From positions 116,258-180,257 of the forward strand of contig NZ_JAHAMK010000003.1 of the NCBI RefSeq assembly GCF_018383585.1: a stretch of DNA of 64,000 nt, in the 5' to 3' direction. Of the stretch, positions 34,666 through 43,189 are shown one piece after another. Numbering within the stretch: position 1 is the stretch's first letter; the number at the start of each line of letters is the position of its first letter. The position numbers and the translations under genes are program-made. The notes below the pieces were generated by a model. The model did no database searches. It worked only from the letters and a program-made list of their open reading frames with translations, and had not been told where the DNA came from. The stretch comes from Microvirga sp. 3-52. GTDB taxonomy: Bacteria > Pseudomonadota > Alphaproteobacteria > Rhizobiales > Beijerinckiaceae.

Positions 34666-36855
34666 CTACCTCATGTTGTTGATGAGGAGCGACCACTTTC
34701 GGTCGAAACTCCAGCGGTCGATCTTCTGCGCCAATCGATGTAGGGGAAGAGCCGACGTGCTGACGTCACTGTCGGCCGAGATCATCTCGACATCCGGCAG
34801 CCAAACGGCAGGCGTACCTCCAAGTCTCATCTTCAGGCAGAGATCGCGACCCTTTTCGCTGGCACTCAGATAGGACCGGGTAAACCCTCCGGCAGTCTCG
34901 ATGGACTCACGCGAAACGATGCAGCACGCTAGGGAACCTGCGATGACCTCCGTTGGCTGCGACCCCTGCACCACATCACGCGGGTATCCAATATACCGAT
35001 CGACAAGTTTCTGTGCTCCGGTATCGAGCCAAGTGCCTGCGAAGCGAATGGAATTGTCCTCGTAGAGGATCGTGGGACTCACTAATGCCTTGCCGCTACG
35101 ATTGCGATAGGCGCGTTCCAACGATGAAATCCATCCTGGCTGGCGCGGCAGAACTCCTGCCGCGAGAAAGATCAACGTTTCTGCTTTCGTTACTCGAATC
35201 GCAGCCTCAAACGCGTCACAGGCATCCTGAACGCCCGTTGCCCCGATAACGCGAACCTTGATCCCATAGAAGCGAGACAGCCGTTCCGCCTCCGGTGCAA
35301 TGCTGTCGAAGGCTTCGATGGGGACGGAGACGATGATCGGCATTTCCCTTGTCTCGGCATCCAGCGCGAGAAGAGACAATGTCACAGATGCTTCTTCGAC
35401 ATCCGCGCCTGCCCCCACAACCAGAGCCTTGCCGACCTCGATATCGCTGAAATCGAAGTCGCGGATCTCGATGACACTGGGTGCCGGCGAGGCCATCGCT
35501 TGCATCATCGGTCCGATATGACGCTCGATCGCAGCGCCGGCGGCTGCCGTCCGTGGGTCGAGAGGTGAGATCAATTTCTCCAGAGATCGGCGAGACATGC
35601 TTCGGAGGGGCGTGAGAGGATAGAAGGCGAAGGTTTCCCCTATAGCCATTTCGAAATAGACCGGCGTCTCGGCCAGGGAAGGGGGGGCAGGGACAAATGC
35701 CAGGAAACCGCAATCATTTCGGATCGGATCAAGGCGTCCGGCGAAAAGGTTGTTGTGCTGGAATGCCACTGATACGTCTGCGCGCGGAAGTCGGGTCCAG
35801 GTATCGTCGATGCGCTGCCTGTTAGAGCCGACACGCAAGGTGAGGGAATCCACATGACCATCCGGGTCGAGCATCCAACCTGCGACCAGAATTCCTCCAC
35901 CTGGCACCTCGACGACCATATCCATACCGATGCGAACCGGGACTTTGAGATCCGACACAGTATCTCGTCCGTCGAAGCGCTCTCCCGCACGTCGCAGGGC
36001 CAATATCGTATCAGCATTCGCACGCGCATGGAGCAGACCATCGCGGATATGGGCGGGCACGTCGGTCGAAGACAAAAGAACGCGGCGGTCATAGACATCG
36101 AGCGTCCGCCATCCGTCCTTTCCACGGAAGAAGAGCTTCTTGAGCTCGCCAGGATTGACGGCGGACTTGCCGGTATCGAGCAGACCTACGAAGCCTTTGC
36201 CCTTCTCTCCCAAATCACTGCGCGGGACCGAAGCAGAGTTGAACTCACCGGCGAGAAGTTCCTCGTGCACTGCAAGAACGCGTACCGAGTCGCAAGGAAG
36301 ATCGGACGCCCAACCCTGCAGAAAGGCCTGGCCCGTATCGACCGAGCCGATTACTTCAATCCAGCCGTCATTGGGGGCTGCCGCCGCTAGAACCGATAGG
36401 ACCGCATCCAATCGCTTCTGATTGGCTTTCCCGCTGATCAAGGTTTGAACGATTCGGTCAACCACGTATGAGGATCGATCTCCAGCGTCAGCGGAGATGC
36501 TCTGGATCAATACGGGAAGGGGCACTGCTGGTCTGATCAAAGTGTAGCGAATCGGCTGCCTACTGCGGCGCATGACGATCGAACGCAGGCGAACCTTGCT
36601 TGCCAATCGGATCGGAACAATGGCCACAAAGCCAATGGCAGCATCTGGAGGCGCATCCTTGCGGACCCAATAGACAGTCTCGGCCTTCATGGACATGGAA
36701 GGATCGCCATTCAGCAAGGCCTCGACATTGTCCGTCATTGCATCGGCCACGCCGGCGATCAGCGCAAGGTCTCCCCCAATCGGAGTGACAAGCGCGCTCT
36801 CGCCGTCGAGAGGGAGATCGCGGAGCTCTTGCGCCGTCTGCGTATCAAATTGCAT
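34666..36855 (-). CDS. Multidomain protein with degenerate GT2-like C terminus and GW-x2-D modules
   Basis: 729 residues. The N-terminal two thirds contain at least two beta-sandwich-like modules marked by GWASD (near 181) and GWMLD (near 326). The C-terminal part (from about 470) resembles the GT2 domain of the protein at 39792-42026, but the metal-binding NSDV segment reads AAGV (LIFLAAGVLPRQPGW), and the usual VSVIVPLYKN start is absent. It is therefore probably an inactive or strongly altered glycosyltransferase. ATG at 36855 has an AGGA site 6 bp upstream; a longer start at 36915 would overlap the neighbouring gene. Confidence 0.75.
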   Translation of the reverse strand: MQFDTQTAQELRDLPLDGESALVTPIGGDLALIAGVADAMTDNVEALLNGDPSMSMKAETVYWVRKDAPPDAAIGFVAIVPIRLASKVRLRSIVMRRSRQPIRYTLIRPAVPLPVLIQSISADAGDRSSYVVDRIVQTLISGKANQKRLDAVLSVLAAAAPNDGWIEVIGSVDTGQAFLQGWASDLPCDSVRVLAVHEELLAGEFNSASVPRSDLGEKGKGFVGLLDTGKSAVNPGELKKLFFRGKDGWRTLDVYDRRVLLSSTDVPAHIRDGLLHARANADTILALRRAGERFDGRDTVSDLKVPVRIGMDMVVEVPGGGILVAGWMLDPDGHVDSLTLRVGSNRQRIDDTWTRLPRADVSVAFQHNNLFAGRLDPIRNDCGFLAFVPAPPSLAETPVYFEMAIGETFAFYPLTPLRSMSRRSLEKLISPLDPRTAAAGAAIERHIGPMMQAMASPAPSVIEIRDFDFSDIEVGKALVVGAGADVEEASVTLSLLALDAETREMPIIVSVPIEAFDSIAPEAERLSRFYGIKVRVIGATGVQDACDAFEAAIRVTKAETLIFLAAGVLPRQPGWISSLERAYRNRSGKALVSPTILYEDNSIRFAGTWLDTGAQKLVDRYIGYPRDVVQGSQPTEVIAGSLACCIVSRESIETAGGFTRSYLSASEKGRDLCLKMRLGGTPAVWLPDVEMISADSDVSTSALPLHRLAQKIDRWSFDRKWSLLINNMR

Positions 36856-36908
36856 TGTATTCCTGGTGTATATTTCGATGATTGTGTCAGTACGTGCCAA
36901 GTTTCGAG

Positions 36909-37679
36909 TTACCAAGGAGAGTGACGCAGAAGGACGACGAGTGCTGCGATAGCGCTTGCGGCAGAGATCCCCCCGAAACCGATCAGAAGAGCGACCGCTC
37001 TTCGCATTGGACGATCGACAGAGGAGCCTAGATCTTCAATCTGCCTTTCGAAATCCGAAAGGATTCTGTCGAAGCGCATATGGAAGATCTCCATATCGGA
37101 TACCTTAGTAGCGAGGTCGGACTGATTGACGCGCACGACATCAAGGGCTGCTATGATACCGGCATCCTTGCCAACAATGTCGTTGATCTGATCAGAAGAG
37201 CTGCGAAGAACCTCAACGACTTCGCGTTGCAAAACCTGCGACCGACGTTGTGCCTCTATGAGCAGTTCCAGTCGATCGAACACGCGGTTGAGCGGCGCAT
37301 TGAGCGCGGCCTCGGCGATACGCTCATCCTGGCTAGGCGAGCGTAAAACAAGCTCCTCGCCGGTCGAAGGGGATACTGCGGTGACAGAGAAGTCAGCCGC
37401 TTCCTGATCGGTGGCGTCAGGGAGATCGATCTCGAAGGCGTAGCCGCCGTCGCCAATCCCGTTGCGGCGCAGGTCGATCCGAGGCATGTCGGCTGTGGCC
37501 GACGAAACGGTCTGCCCCTTCACAATGACACGCACCTGAAGTCGCTCTGTGGGGCGGGAGCGATCCCAGACCCATCCAAACAGGCGGCGACCCTCGATCG
37601 CGTCCACACGGCCTTGAAGCTGCGTGTTGCTTGGCGTTGTCGCTACGGCCGTCACATTGTTAGGCTGTGCTGTGCTCAT
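36909..37679 (-). CDS. Tail-anchored protein with GW-x2-D beta-sandwich module and coiled coil
   Basis: 256 residues, no named family recognised. An N-terminal module (about 22-105) has the GWVWD motif at 35-39, then a helical, probably coiled-coil region (about 125-225) and one C-terminal membrane helix (about 226-250). The module resembles those inside the two large glycosyltransferase-like proteins of the cluster. The layout suggests a membrane scaffold that could collect the transferases at the inner membrane (inference). Its ATG overlaps the stop of the upstream GT4 gene. Confidence 0.75.
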   Translation of the reverse strand: MSTAQPNNVTAVATTPSNTQLQGRVDAIEGRRLFGWVWDRSRPTERLQVRVIVKGQTVSSATADMPRIDLRRNGIGDGGYAFEIDLPDATDQEAADFSVTAVSPSTGEELVLRSPSQDERIAEAALNAPLNRVFDRLELLIEAQRRSQVLQREVVEVLRSSSDQINDIVGKDAGIIAALDVVRVNQSDLATKVSDMEIFHMRFDRILSDFERQIEDLGSSVDRPMRRAVALLIGFGGISAASAIAALVVLLRHSPW

Positions 37680-38962
37680 GCCGCATCTGCCTTGAGTTCA
37701 ATGATCTCGGCGCCTCTCAGAAGGTCGCGATAGAGAGCAAGGTGACGCTCTGCGACGACTGTCATATCGGCGGGCGGATTGATCCTCGCTGCGAGACTAT
37801 CCCAGAGGCCGGGTGTCTCGATAGCTTTTCGCATGGCGCTGGCAAGAGACACCGGATCGTCCGGCCGTACGTGCAGACCGTCAATCCCGTCCCGAACAGC
37901 TTCCGCCATTCCGCCGATTCCGCTCACGAGAACAGGCCGCCGGTGAATGAATGCTTCTTGTATGACTAAGGGAGCATTTTCCCACCAGATCGACGGGACC
38001 ACCACCCAATCGACTGCAGTCATCAGATTCAAGATATCCTCACGACTGTATGGTCCAAGCCTCACGACATGAGGCTCGGTCTTCGCGATAAGTTTGTCGA
38101 TTTCCTCGACAAACGTGTTTGACTGAAATGGCGCACCACCGTGCAGACGGAGCTCGAAATCATCAAAGCCCTCCTCAACCAAGCGCTGGGTCGCCTTCAG
38201 CAGAGTCGGGATACCCTTCCAGGGATTTAGGTTGCCGAAGTAACCGAACACGGATCGTCTGCCCGAATCCGTGCGTCGATGGGCTGCCGGCACTGTGGCC
38301 GGGCGTCCGTTAGCAACAACCTCAATCGAGTCCGGCGAGAGCCCCCAGCTCACGAAGCGTTCCTTGATGAATCGGCTCGGAGCAATGAAACGGTGAACCT
38401 GACCGAAGTGAGTTTGGATGTATTTCTCACGTAGGAGAAATCTGTCTGCCGCGACGTCAGGAAAGCATCCGTTGCAGCGGTTCGGAGTCGCGCGGTCACA
38501 CCTTTCCCTTCCCTTCGTCCGCATCATCAATCCATCATGAGCGCATATCGGGTAGTAGTCATGAAGCGTCATGACGATCCGAGCGTCTGGCAGAATGCGA
38601 CGTACCAGCGCTATGAACTCCACTCCGATGAGCAAAACATGATGGATATGAACGATATCGGGCCGGAAGTCCTCGAGCAAACTGACGATATGAGGGACGA
38701 CACCGTAACTGTCGATCTGGCTCAAGTTGAGTTGATCGAAGTGCCCGCACCACATGACGACTTCGTCGGCGGCATCTCCCGGTGATTGGAAGCTAGTCCC
38801 CGGTCGTTGCCCGCGATGAAGATTGTTCGTCGCTGCCAGAAACAGAGCCGTCACATCCGGACGCGATCGATACTCGCTGAAGAGATCATGGGCAAAGATT
38901 TCCGTCCCGCCGGGGTGGAAGTTCGGATGATTATGAGCAACGACAAGTACACGTGTAGTCAA
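37676..38962 (-). CDS. Glycosyltransferase family 4-type protein
   Basis: GT-B fold transferase, 428 residues, a close paralogue of the protein at 33351-34658 (RVLVVAHNHPNFHPGGTEIFAHDLF, RCNGCFPDVAADRFLLREKYI, SIWWENAPLVIQEAFIHRRPVLVSGIGG). The donor-site Glu region is intact. The two copies probably add related sugars. Its stop overlaps the start of the tail-anchored protein gene, and the methyltransferase gene ends 6 bp upstream. Confidence 0.9.
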   Translation of the reverse strand: MTTRVLVVAHNHPNFHPGGTEIFAHDLFSEYRSRPDVTALFLAATNNLHRGQRPGTSFQSPGDAADEVVMWCGHFDQLNLSQIDSYGVVPHIVSLLEDFRPDIVHIHHVLLIGVEFIALVRRILPDARIVMTLHDYYPICAHDGLMMRTKGRERCDRATPNRCNGCFPDVAADRFLLREKYIQTHFGQVHRFIAPSRFIKERFVSWGLSPDSIEVVANGRPATVPAAHRRTDSGRRSVFGYFGNLNPWKGIPTLLKATQRLVEEGFDDFELRLHGGAPFQSNTFVEEIDKLIAKTEPHVVRLGPYSREDILNLMTAVDWVVVPSIWWENAPLVIQEAFIHRRPVLVSGIGGMAEAVRDGIDGLHVRPDDPVSLASAMRKAIETPGLWDSLAARINPPADMTVVAERHLALYRDLLRGAEIIELKADAA

Positions 38963-38967
38963 ATGAT

Positions 38968-39795
38968 CTACTCCGGCTTAATCGCGATGATGACATCCTG
39001 GTAATGATTGCTCTCAATTCCCCGCCAGTGACCGAGACTGAGGCGCTGGATCTTGAGCCCCGCGCGTTTCAGGATGCCCTCGATAATACCAGCATCGAAG
39101 CCGATTGCGCCGAGAGGGGCCGAAGGGTCGCCGAACCATGTGCCAGGCTGTGTACCTGGGTTGAAGCGAGGGCGGGCCGCCGGTCTGTCCAAATCTCCTG
39201 GTGCCACAACAAACGCGGTCAGAAACAATCGTCCGCCAGGTGCCAACAATCTCATGACCTCGTGAGCGTAAGCGGAAATCTCCGCTTCCGGCAGGTGGGT
39301 TGCGACGGATACCATCGTCACGAAATCGAACTTCGCATCTGCAAATGGCAGGACAATGTCCTGGCCAGAGATTGTCCCGCCTGGATTATAGAGATCGTGA
39401 GCAACATCCACACGACAGAACCGGAAGTTCGGGTAGACTGAGGTGATGTTCTGCACACACCACTCAACGCCAGAGTTCACAGGGTCGATGCCCTCATAGA
39501 AGGCAGTTTTCGGGTCCAGATACTGCGTCAAGGGAACAGCCATCCTGCCGATGCCGCTTCCGATGTCGAGGACGGATTCGAACGGCGTGAGCCCGCCGAT
39601 GCGGACGAAGTGGCCGAGATACTCTACGCCGATTGCGCGGTAGTCGCCATCACCGACGAAAACGTTCTCGGGTGGCGGAGCCGGCAGCGAATTATTCTGA
39701 GAGATTTCCTCCATCAATCGGCTGAGGCCGAATTCCGCATCGGCAGGGAGCTTCAGAGTACCCGAGGCGTCCGAAAATTCGATCTGCACATTCAT
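38968..39795 (-). CDS. Class I SAM-dependent methyltransferase
   Basis: 275 residues with SAM motif I VLDIGSGIGRMA (75-86), a post-I acidic residue (EGIDPVN), motif II-like KFDFVTMVSVATHLP and a post-motif region LLAPGGRLFLTAF. It may methylate a sugar of the glycan or cap a chain; the acceptor is unknown. Its start overlaps the stop of the GT2 gene (4 bp), so translation is coupled. Confidence 0.88.
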   Translation of the reverse strand: MNVQIEFSDASGTLKLPADAEFGLSRLMEEISQNNSLPAPPPENVFVGDGDYRAIGVEYLGHFVRIGGLTPFESVLDIGSGIGRMAVPLTQYLDPKTAFYEGIDPVNSGVEWCVQNITSVYPNFRFCRVDVAHDLYNPGGTISGQDIVLPFADAKFDFVTMVSVATHLPEAEISAYAHEVMRLLAPGGRLFLTAFVVAPGDLDRPAARPRFNPGTQPGTWFGDPSAPLGAIGFDAGIIEGILKRAGLKIQRLSLGHWRGIESNHYQDVIIAIKPE

Positions 39796-42026
39796 ATTGC
39801 GATACTCTTTCCTTTGCGAGGACGTCCAGCGTGCATCGCTGCAATCATGAGATCACGCCAGCGCTCCGTATGAAGGGCGCAGTTGTACTGCCAAGCAATT
39901 CCGCGCATGTACTCGGCATTGAGAGACATCGATCGACGCTCAAGATGATAGAGTTCGATGTCGGGGACATATGCGATCTTGCGTTCTGCCATGGTAATTT
40001 TAAGGCAAAGATCGCTGTCCTCGTAATCCCCGACCACATAGTCTTCTGTGAAACCGCCAACGCTTTCGAACACGGATCTCGACGTCACGAGGCAGGCCCC
40101 GGTCACTGCGGGAACGATGCGCTCCTCACAGGCTGGGGCGTAATCGCGAGGCATGCCCTTATGAAAGTGCTGATTGAGCCAGTATCCGCGATGATCTTGC
40201 GAGAAATACATGCCAGCATGCTGAATTGATCCGTCTTCAAATAGAAGCTTCGGACCGACGGCGCCAATACGACGGCGTCCACCCAAACGCCCGGCCAACC
40301 TCTCAAGCCAGCCGGGAATGACAGGGATGACGTCGGAGTTGACGAGCGCCAGAACCTCGCCTTGAGCAACTGACGCACCAACGTTGTTCGCGCGCGCGTA
40401 GCCACCGTTCCTTTCCATGACGACAAGGACAATAGGCATGCCATAGACAAGATTGAGACCACCCAGCAGGTGCTCGACTTCCTGGGCCTGCTCGGGTGAG
40501 TCGAGGACGTAGATCAATTCTGCGCTCGCACGGAACGATGAATCGGCAGCAAAGGCCGCAACTTGGAATCGGAGAAACTCCAGATTCTTATAGAGAGGAA
40601 CGATCACCGACACCTTCGGCCGGTGCAGAGGTGTTCCGATAGTTCGGAGCGTAGGTCGGCCGATTCTTGCTTTGGATTGCTCGTGAAGGTTTGCAATCAC
40701 GGGGCTTAGAATCTGCGTCAGAACGGATTGATCGACATGCTGTGCCGGGATTGCCCGCAATGCGGCCGCGCGAGCGGCAACCGGGTCGGCCGGCTGGAGT
40801 TTCGGCACGAGGACGTGTCGTGCACCCGACTTCAGGCGAAGATGAAAACGCGGCTGCAGGATATGTTCCGATCCAGGAGTCGAACGCGCACGTACGGCGA
40901 AGCCTGTTGCGGCAAGGCGTGATCCATCCCTAGGACCTGCGACTTCAACGGAAAAGGTACGAAGATCTGCTGTCAGATCCTGTACGCCGTTGTCCGGGCT
41001 GATGGACTCGATTCCCGCGAAGAGGCCGGCCGGGTCGCGGTACCACCCCGTTACCAGGGTTCCGGCAGATGTTGCTAGCGCAGATAGAATCTCGGCCGAT
41101 GGTGTCGCGAGATCGCTCGCAATTCGTCGAGGTCGCACGGGTGAGCGCAGTTGCAGCTCGAGTGCGTAAGCCGGCCCTGCCGTGGATCGGTCGACGATTT
41201 CCAGCAGGATATGCTCGCGCAAGCCAGATGCTGCTTGGGCCTGCTCGCGGAACCAACGTTCGATCGACGGTGGACGTGCGTCATGTCTGAACATGCGCCG
41301 GACAGACAATCCTCCGGGACCGATCAAGATGAGGAACGATGCATCAGAGGGGATTCGGCTACGGTCTATAACAAAATGGATGATGTCTCGCCCGCCCCTT
41401 ACATCGGGAGTCCTGTAGGGCAGGGCATGAATGCGGGTCGGTCCATGTCTTCCGAACGTGTAGATCGCGTCGACCTTTCCGAAGCCTGATATGAGCGATG
41501 TTCTTGCCAGAATGAAATCATCGGCAATCGTCGCTACTGCGACAACTTGGCCGGGCGCGGGCGCAATCTCTGAGAGTAGGCCTTCCAAAATCTCGATGAA
41601 TATCCTGTCCCGTTGAAGACGGAACATGACGCCCCATACGTTGAACAGGGCTGATACGAGAGCGACGCAGCCATGCTTGTCGATTCCTTCGATCATCTGT
41701 TCGGGCTCTACCGAGGTAATGCTTGCTCCTGACCCAATGGTAACTTCCGTCCTGATTCCGATCCCTTCAAGGGAAAGGTCTACAGTGATCTGTCCTGCGG
41801 CGGGGCGTTGAAAAACCCAGAAGAGGCGAATGCCGCCACCAGTCGAGGGGAGGCGGAGAGATGCGAGAGGCCAAATGTCTTCGCCGTCGCTCGCCAACGT
41901 GGGTGAGGTGATTTTTGTGGTGTGAGGCACATCCCAGGTGAGCAGGACGACATTGTGTCCAAGGGATGAAACTTTCGGAGGAGCAAGATCATCCGCCGGT
42001 GATGTGAGCACTGCAAGCTCCGCCAT
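39792..42026 (-). CDS. GT2 family glycosyltransferase with N-terminal beta-sandwich region
   Basis: 744 residues. The C-terminal GT2 domain (about 470-700) is complete: VSVIVPLYKN, NGGYARANNVGA, the metal-binding VNSDVIP and a base-region GDYEDSDLCLK. The first 460 residues have no named family, but contain the GWYRD motif (327-331) shared with two neighbours. The enzyme is inverting, cytoplasmic, probably membrane-associated. It is the first glycosyltransferase gene after the RTX gene; a 12-bp-stem hairpin lies between them. Confidence 0.88.
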   Translation of the reverse strand: MAELAVLTSPADDLAPPKVSSLGHNVVLLTWDVPHTTKITSPTLASDGEDIWPLASLRLPSTGGGIRLFWVFQRPAAGQITVDLSLEGIGIRTEVTIGSGASITSVEPEQMIEGIDKHGCVALVSALFNVWGVMFRLQRDRIFIEILEGLLSEIAPAPGQVVAVATIADDFILARTSLISGFGKVDAIYTFGRHGPTRIHALPYRTPDVRGGRDIIHFVIDRSRIPSDASFLILIGPGGLSVRRMFRHDARPPSIERWFREQAQAASGLREHILLEIVDRSTAGPAYALELQLRSPVRPRRIASDLATPSAEILSALATSAGTLVTGWYRDPAGLFAGIESISPDNGVQDLTADLRTFSVEVAGPRDGSRLAATGFAVRARSTPGSEHILQPRFHLRLKSGARHVLVPKLQPADPVAARAAALRAIPAQHVDQSVLTQILSPVIANLHEQSKARIGRPTLRTIGTPLHRPKVSVIVPLYKNLEFLRFQVAAFAADSSFRASAELIYVLDSPEQAQEVEHLLGGLNLVYGMPIVLVVMERNGGYARANNVGASVAQGEVLALVNSDVIPVIPGWLERLAGRLGGRRRIGAVGPKLLFEDGSIQHAGMYFSQDHRGYWLNQHFHKGMPRDYAPACEERIVPAVTGACLVTSRSVFESVGGFTEDYVVGDYEDSDLCLKITMAERKIAYVPDIELYHLERRSMSLNAEYMRGIAWQYNCALHTERWRDLMIAAMHAGRPRKGKSIAI

Positions 42027-42053
42027 CGCTTCTCTGTCTCCATATGAATCAGT

Positions 42054-42081
42054 GGGTGTCGCGGAGATTTCCGCGACACCC
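42054..42081 (-). repeat. 12-bp-stem inverted repeat between RTX and GT2 genes
   Basis: Perfect arms GGGTGTCGCGGA (42054-42065) and TCCGCGACACCC (42070-42081) with a 4-nt loop, 22 bp after the RTX stop on the minus strand. No T-run follows. It may protect the RTX mRNA or reduce readthrough into the glycosyltransferases. Confidence 0.65.
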
Positions 42082-42102
42082 GTGCTTTGCTGAAATTGCA
42101 GG

Positions 42103-42843
42103 TTAGTGAACTGAGAAATAGTCGCTCGGATTGCTGTTGACGTCGTCGGCGTTCACATTCACGAGGGTGATCGTGTCGCCATTCCCAAGGTCGACAATCG
42201 TATTGTTGCCGACCTGTTGGACCCGGTCCGTGAGATCGTCGGCAGAGGCAATGTCGGTCCCGTTGATCCCCTTGGAGATCTGCAGAATATCTTGCCCCGC
42301 CTTGAAGTCGAGAACGACGTCGTTGCCGCCGCCGCCGCTGAAGACGAAGGTGTCGCCACCCGCGCCGCCATGAAGCACGTCGTCGCCTGCGCCGCCGTCC
42401 AGGATATCTGCACCGGAACCGCCGCGTAGGATATCGTCGCCTGCACCGCCCTGAAGAAGGTCATCGCCAGACCCCCCTTCGAGGATGTCGCTGCCGTCGC
42501 CGCCGCGTAGGATGTCATTGCCGTTGCCGCCGCGGAGATAGTCGTCCCCGACACCGCCGAGCAGAATGTCATCGCTGTTGCCGCCGAACAGAATGTCGTT
42601 TCCGCCATCGCCTTGTAGGACGTCAGCGCCGACGCCACCGAACAGAACGTCATCGTCGGCGCCGCCGGAGATCCAATCATCGCCAGAGCCGCCAAAGAGG
42701 ACGTCGGATCCGGTTCCGCCGATGAGCGCATCGCTGTCGCCGCCGCCGAGGATGAGGTCGTCACCGCCGTTGCCGAAGATCACGTCGGCACCGGAGGTGC
42801 CATTCAAGGCATCGTTTGCGGCTCCACCACCAATAGTCGCCAT
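42103..42843 (-). CDS. Secreted RTX-repeat calcium-binding protein
   Basis: 246 residues, almost all RTX. Seventeen consecutive nine-residue GGxGxDxxx repeats run in perfect register over about 15-167, followed by VLDFKAGQDILQIS and a 65-residue C-terminal region typical of type I secretion targeting. There is no enzymatic domain and no Cys. The protein should fold in external calcium as a beta roll. ATG at 42843 has an AAGGATG site 6 bp upstream. The gene follows the type I secretion pair at 43190-46296, its probable exporter. The setting resembles ExpE1/WgeA of the S. meliloti EPS II locus. Confidence 0.92.
   Translation of the reverse strand: MATIGGGAANDALNGTSGADVIFGNGGDDLILGGGDSDALIGGTGSDVLFGGSGDDWISGGADDDVLFGGVGADVLQGDGGNDILFGGNSDDILLGGVGDDYLRGGNGNDILRGGDGSDILEGGSGDDLLQGGAGDDILRGGSGADILDGGAGDDVLHGGAGGDTFVFSGGGGNDVVLDFKAGQDILQISKGINGTDIASADDLTDRVQQVGNNTIVDLGNGDTITLVNVNADDVNSNPSDYFSVH
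42343..42801 (-). repeat. 27-bp tandem coding repeats (RTX nonapeptides)
   Basis: Seventeen imperfect 27-bp units within the RTX gene, each coding one GGxGxDxxx nonapeptide. Divergent third positions show they are old and under protein-level selection. They are also a possible site of slippage. Confidence 0.85.
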
Positions 42844-43189
42844 ATCTTTCATCCTTGTTGTGAGCACCGGATAATCCGCTACGGGCCCGGTTGCATGTTC
42901 GAGCCAAAATAAAGCGCCGTCGGCGCAAGGAGATTTCCGGGAGTATATTCTTGCTACGAGGGTCCCGGTGCTGAATCAAGTAGAGCAATAAGTATTAATT
43001 GTAAATCATAAAGTAGTATTTTGATTTTGGGATGTTGTAGTAAGATAAAAGGGTCGTTATTGTCCGGTTGTGCTTGTTTAATAATGCTTGTTTAGTTTGA
43101 AACTCGAAATGTCATGCGCGCGAGTAGAAGCTCGGCGCGCAGCGACGGCGTCGGCTTTGGTTCTCGCCAAAGAAATGGGCCCGACTGGC
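42844..43189. other. AT-rich upstream region of the RTX gene
   Basis: 346 bp without a gene, markedly richer in A+T than the flanks. It contains a direct repeat of TGCTTGTTTA at 43071-43080 and 43085-43094 and a short AGTTT-G-AAACT inverted repeat at 43094-43104 that resembles the core of the palindrome near the MarR gene. It probably carries a separate regulated RTX promoter. Confidence 0.45.

Noticed and set aside
42343..42801. Regular 27-bp repeats first considered as a CRISPR-like or satellite array
   Set aside because: They are in frame, vary at third positions and encode RTX nonapeptides.
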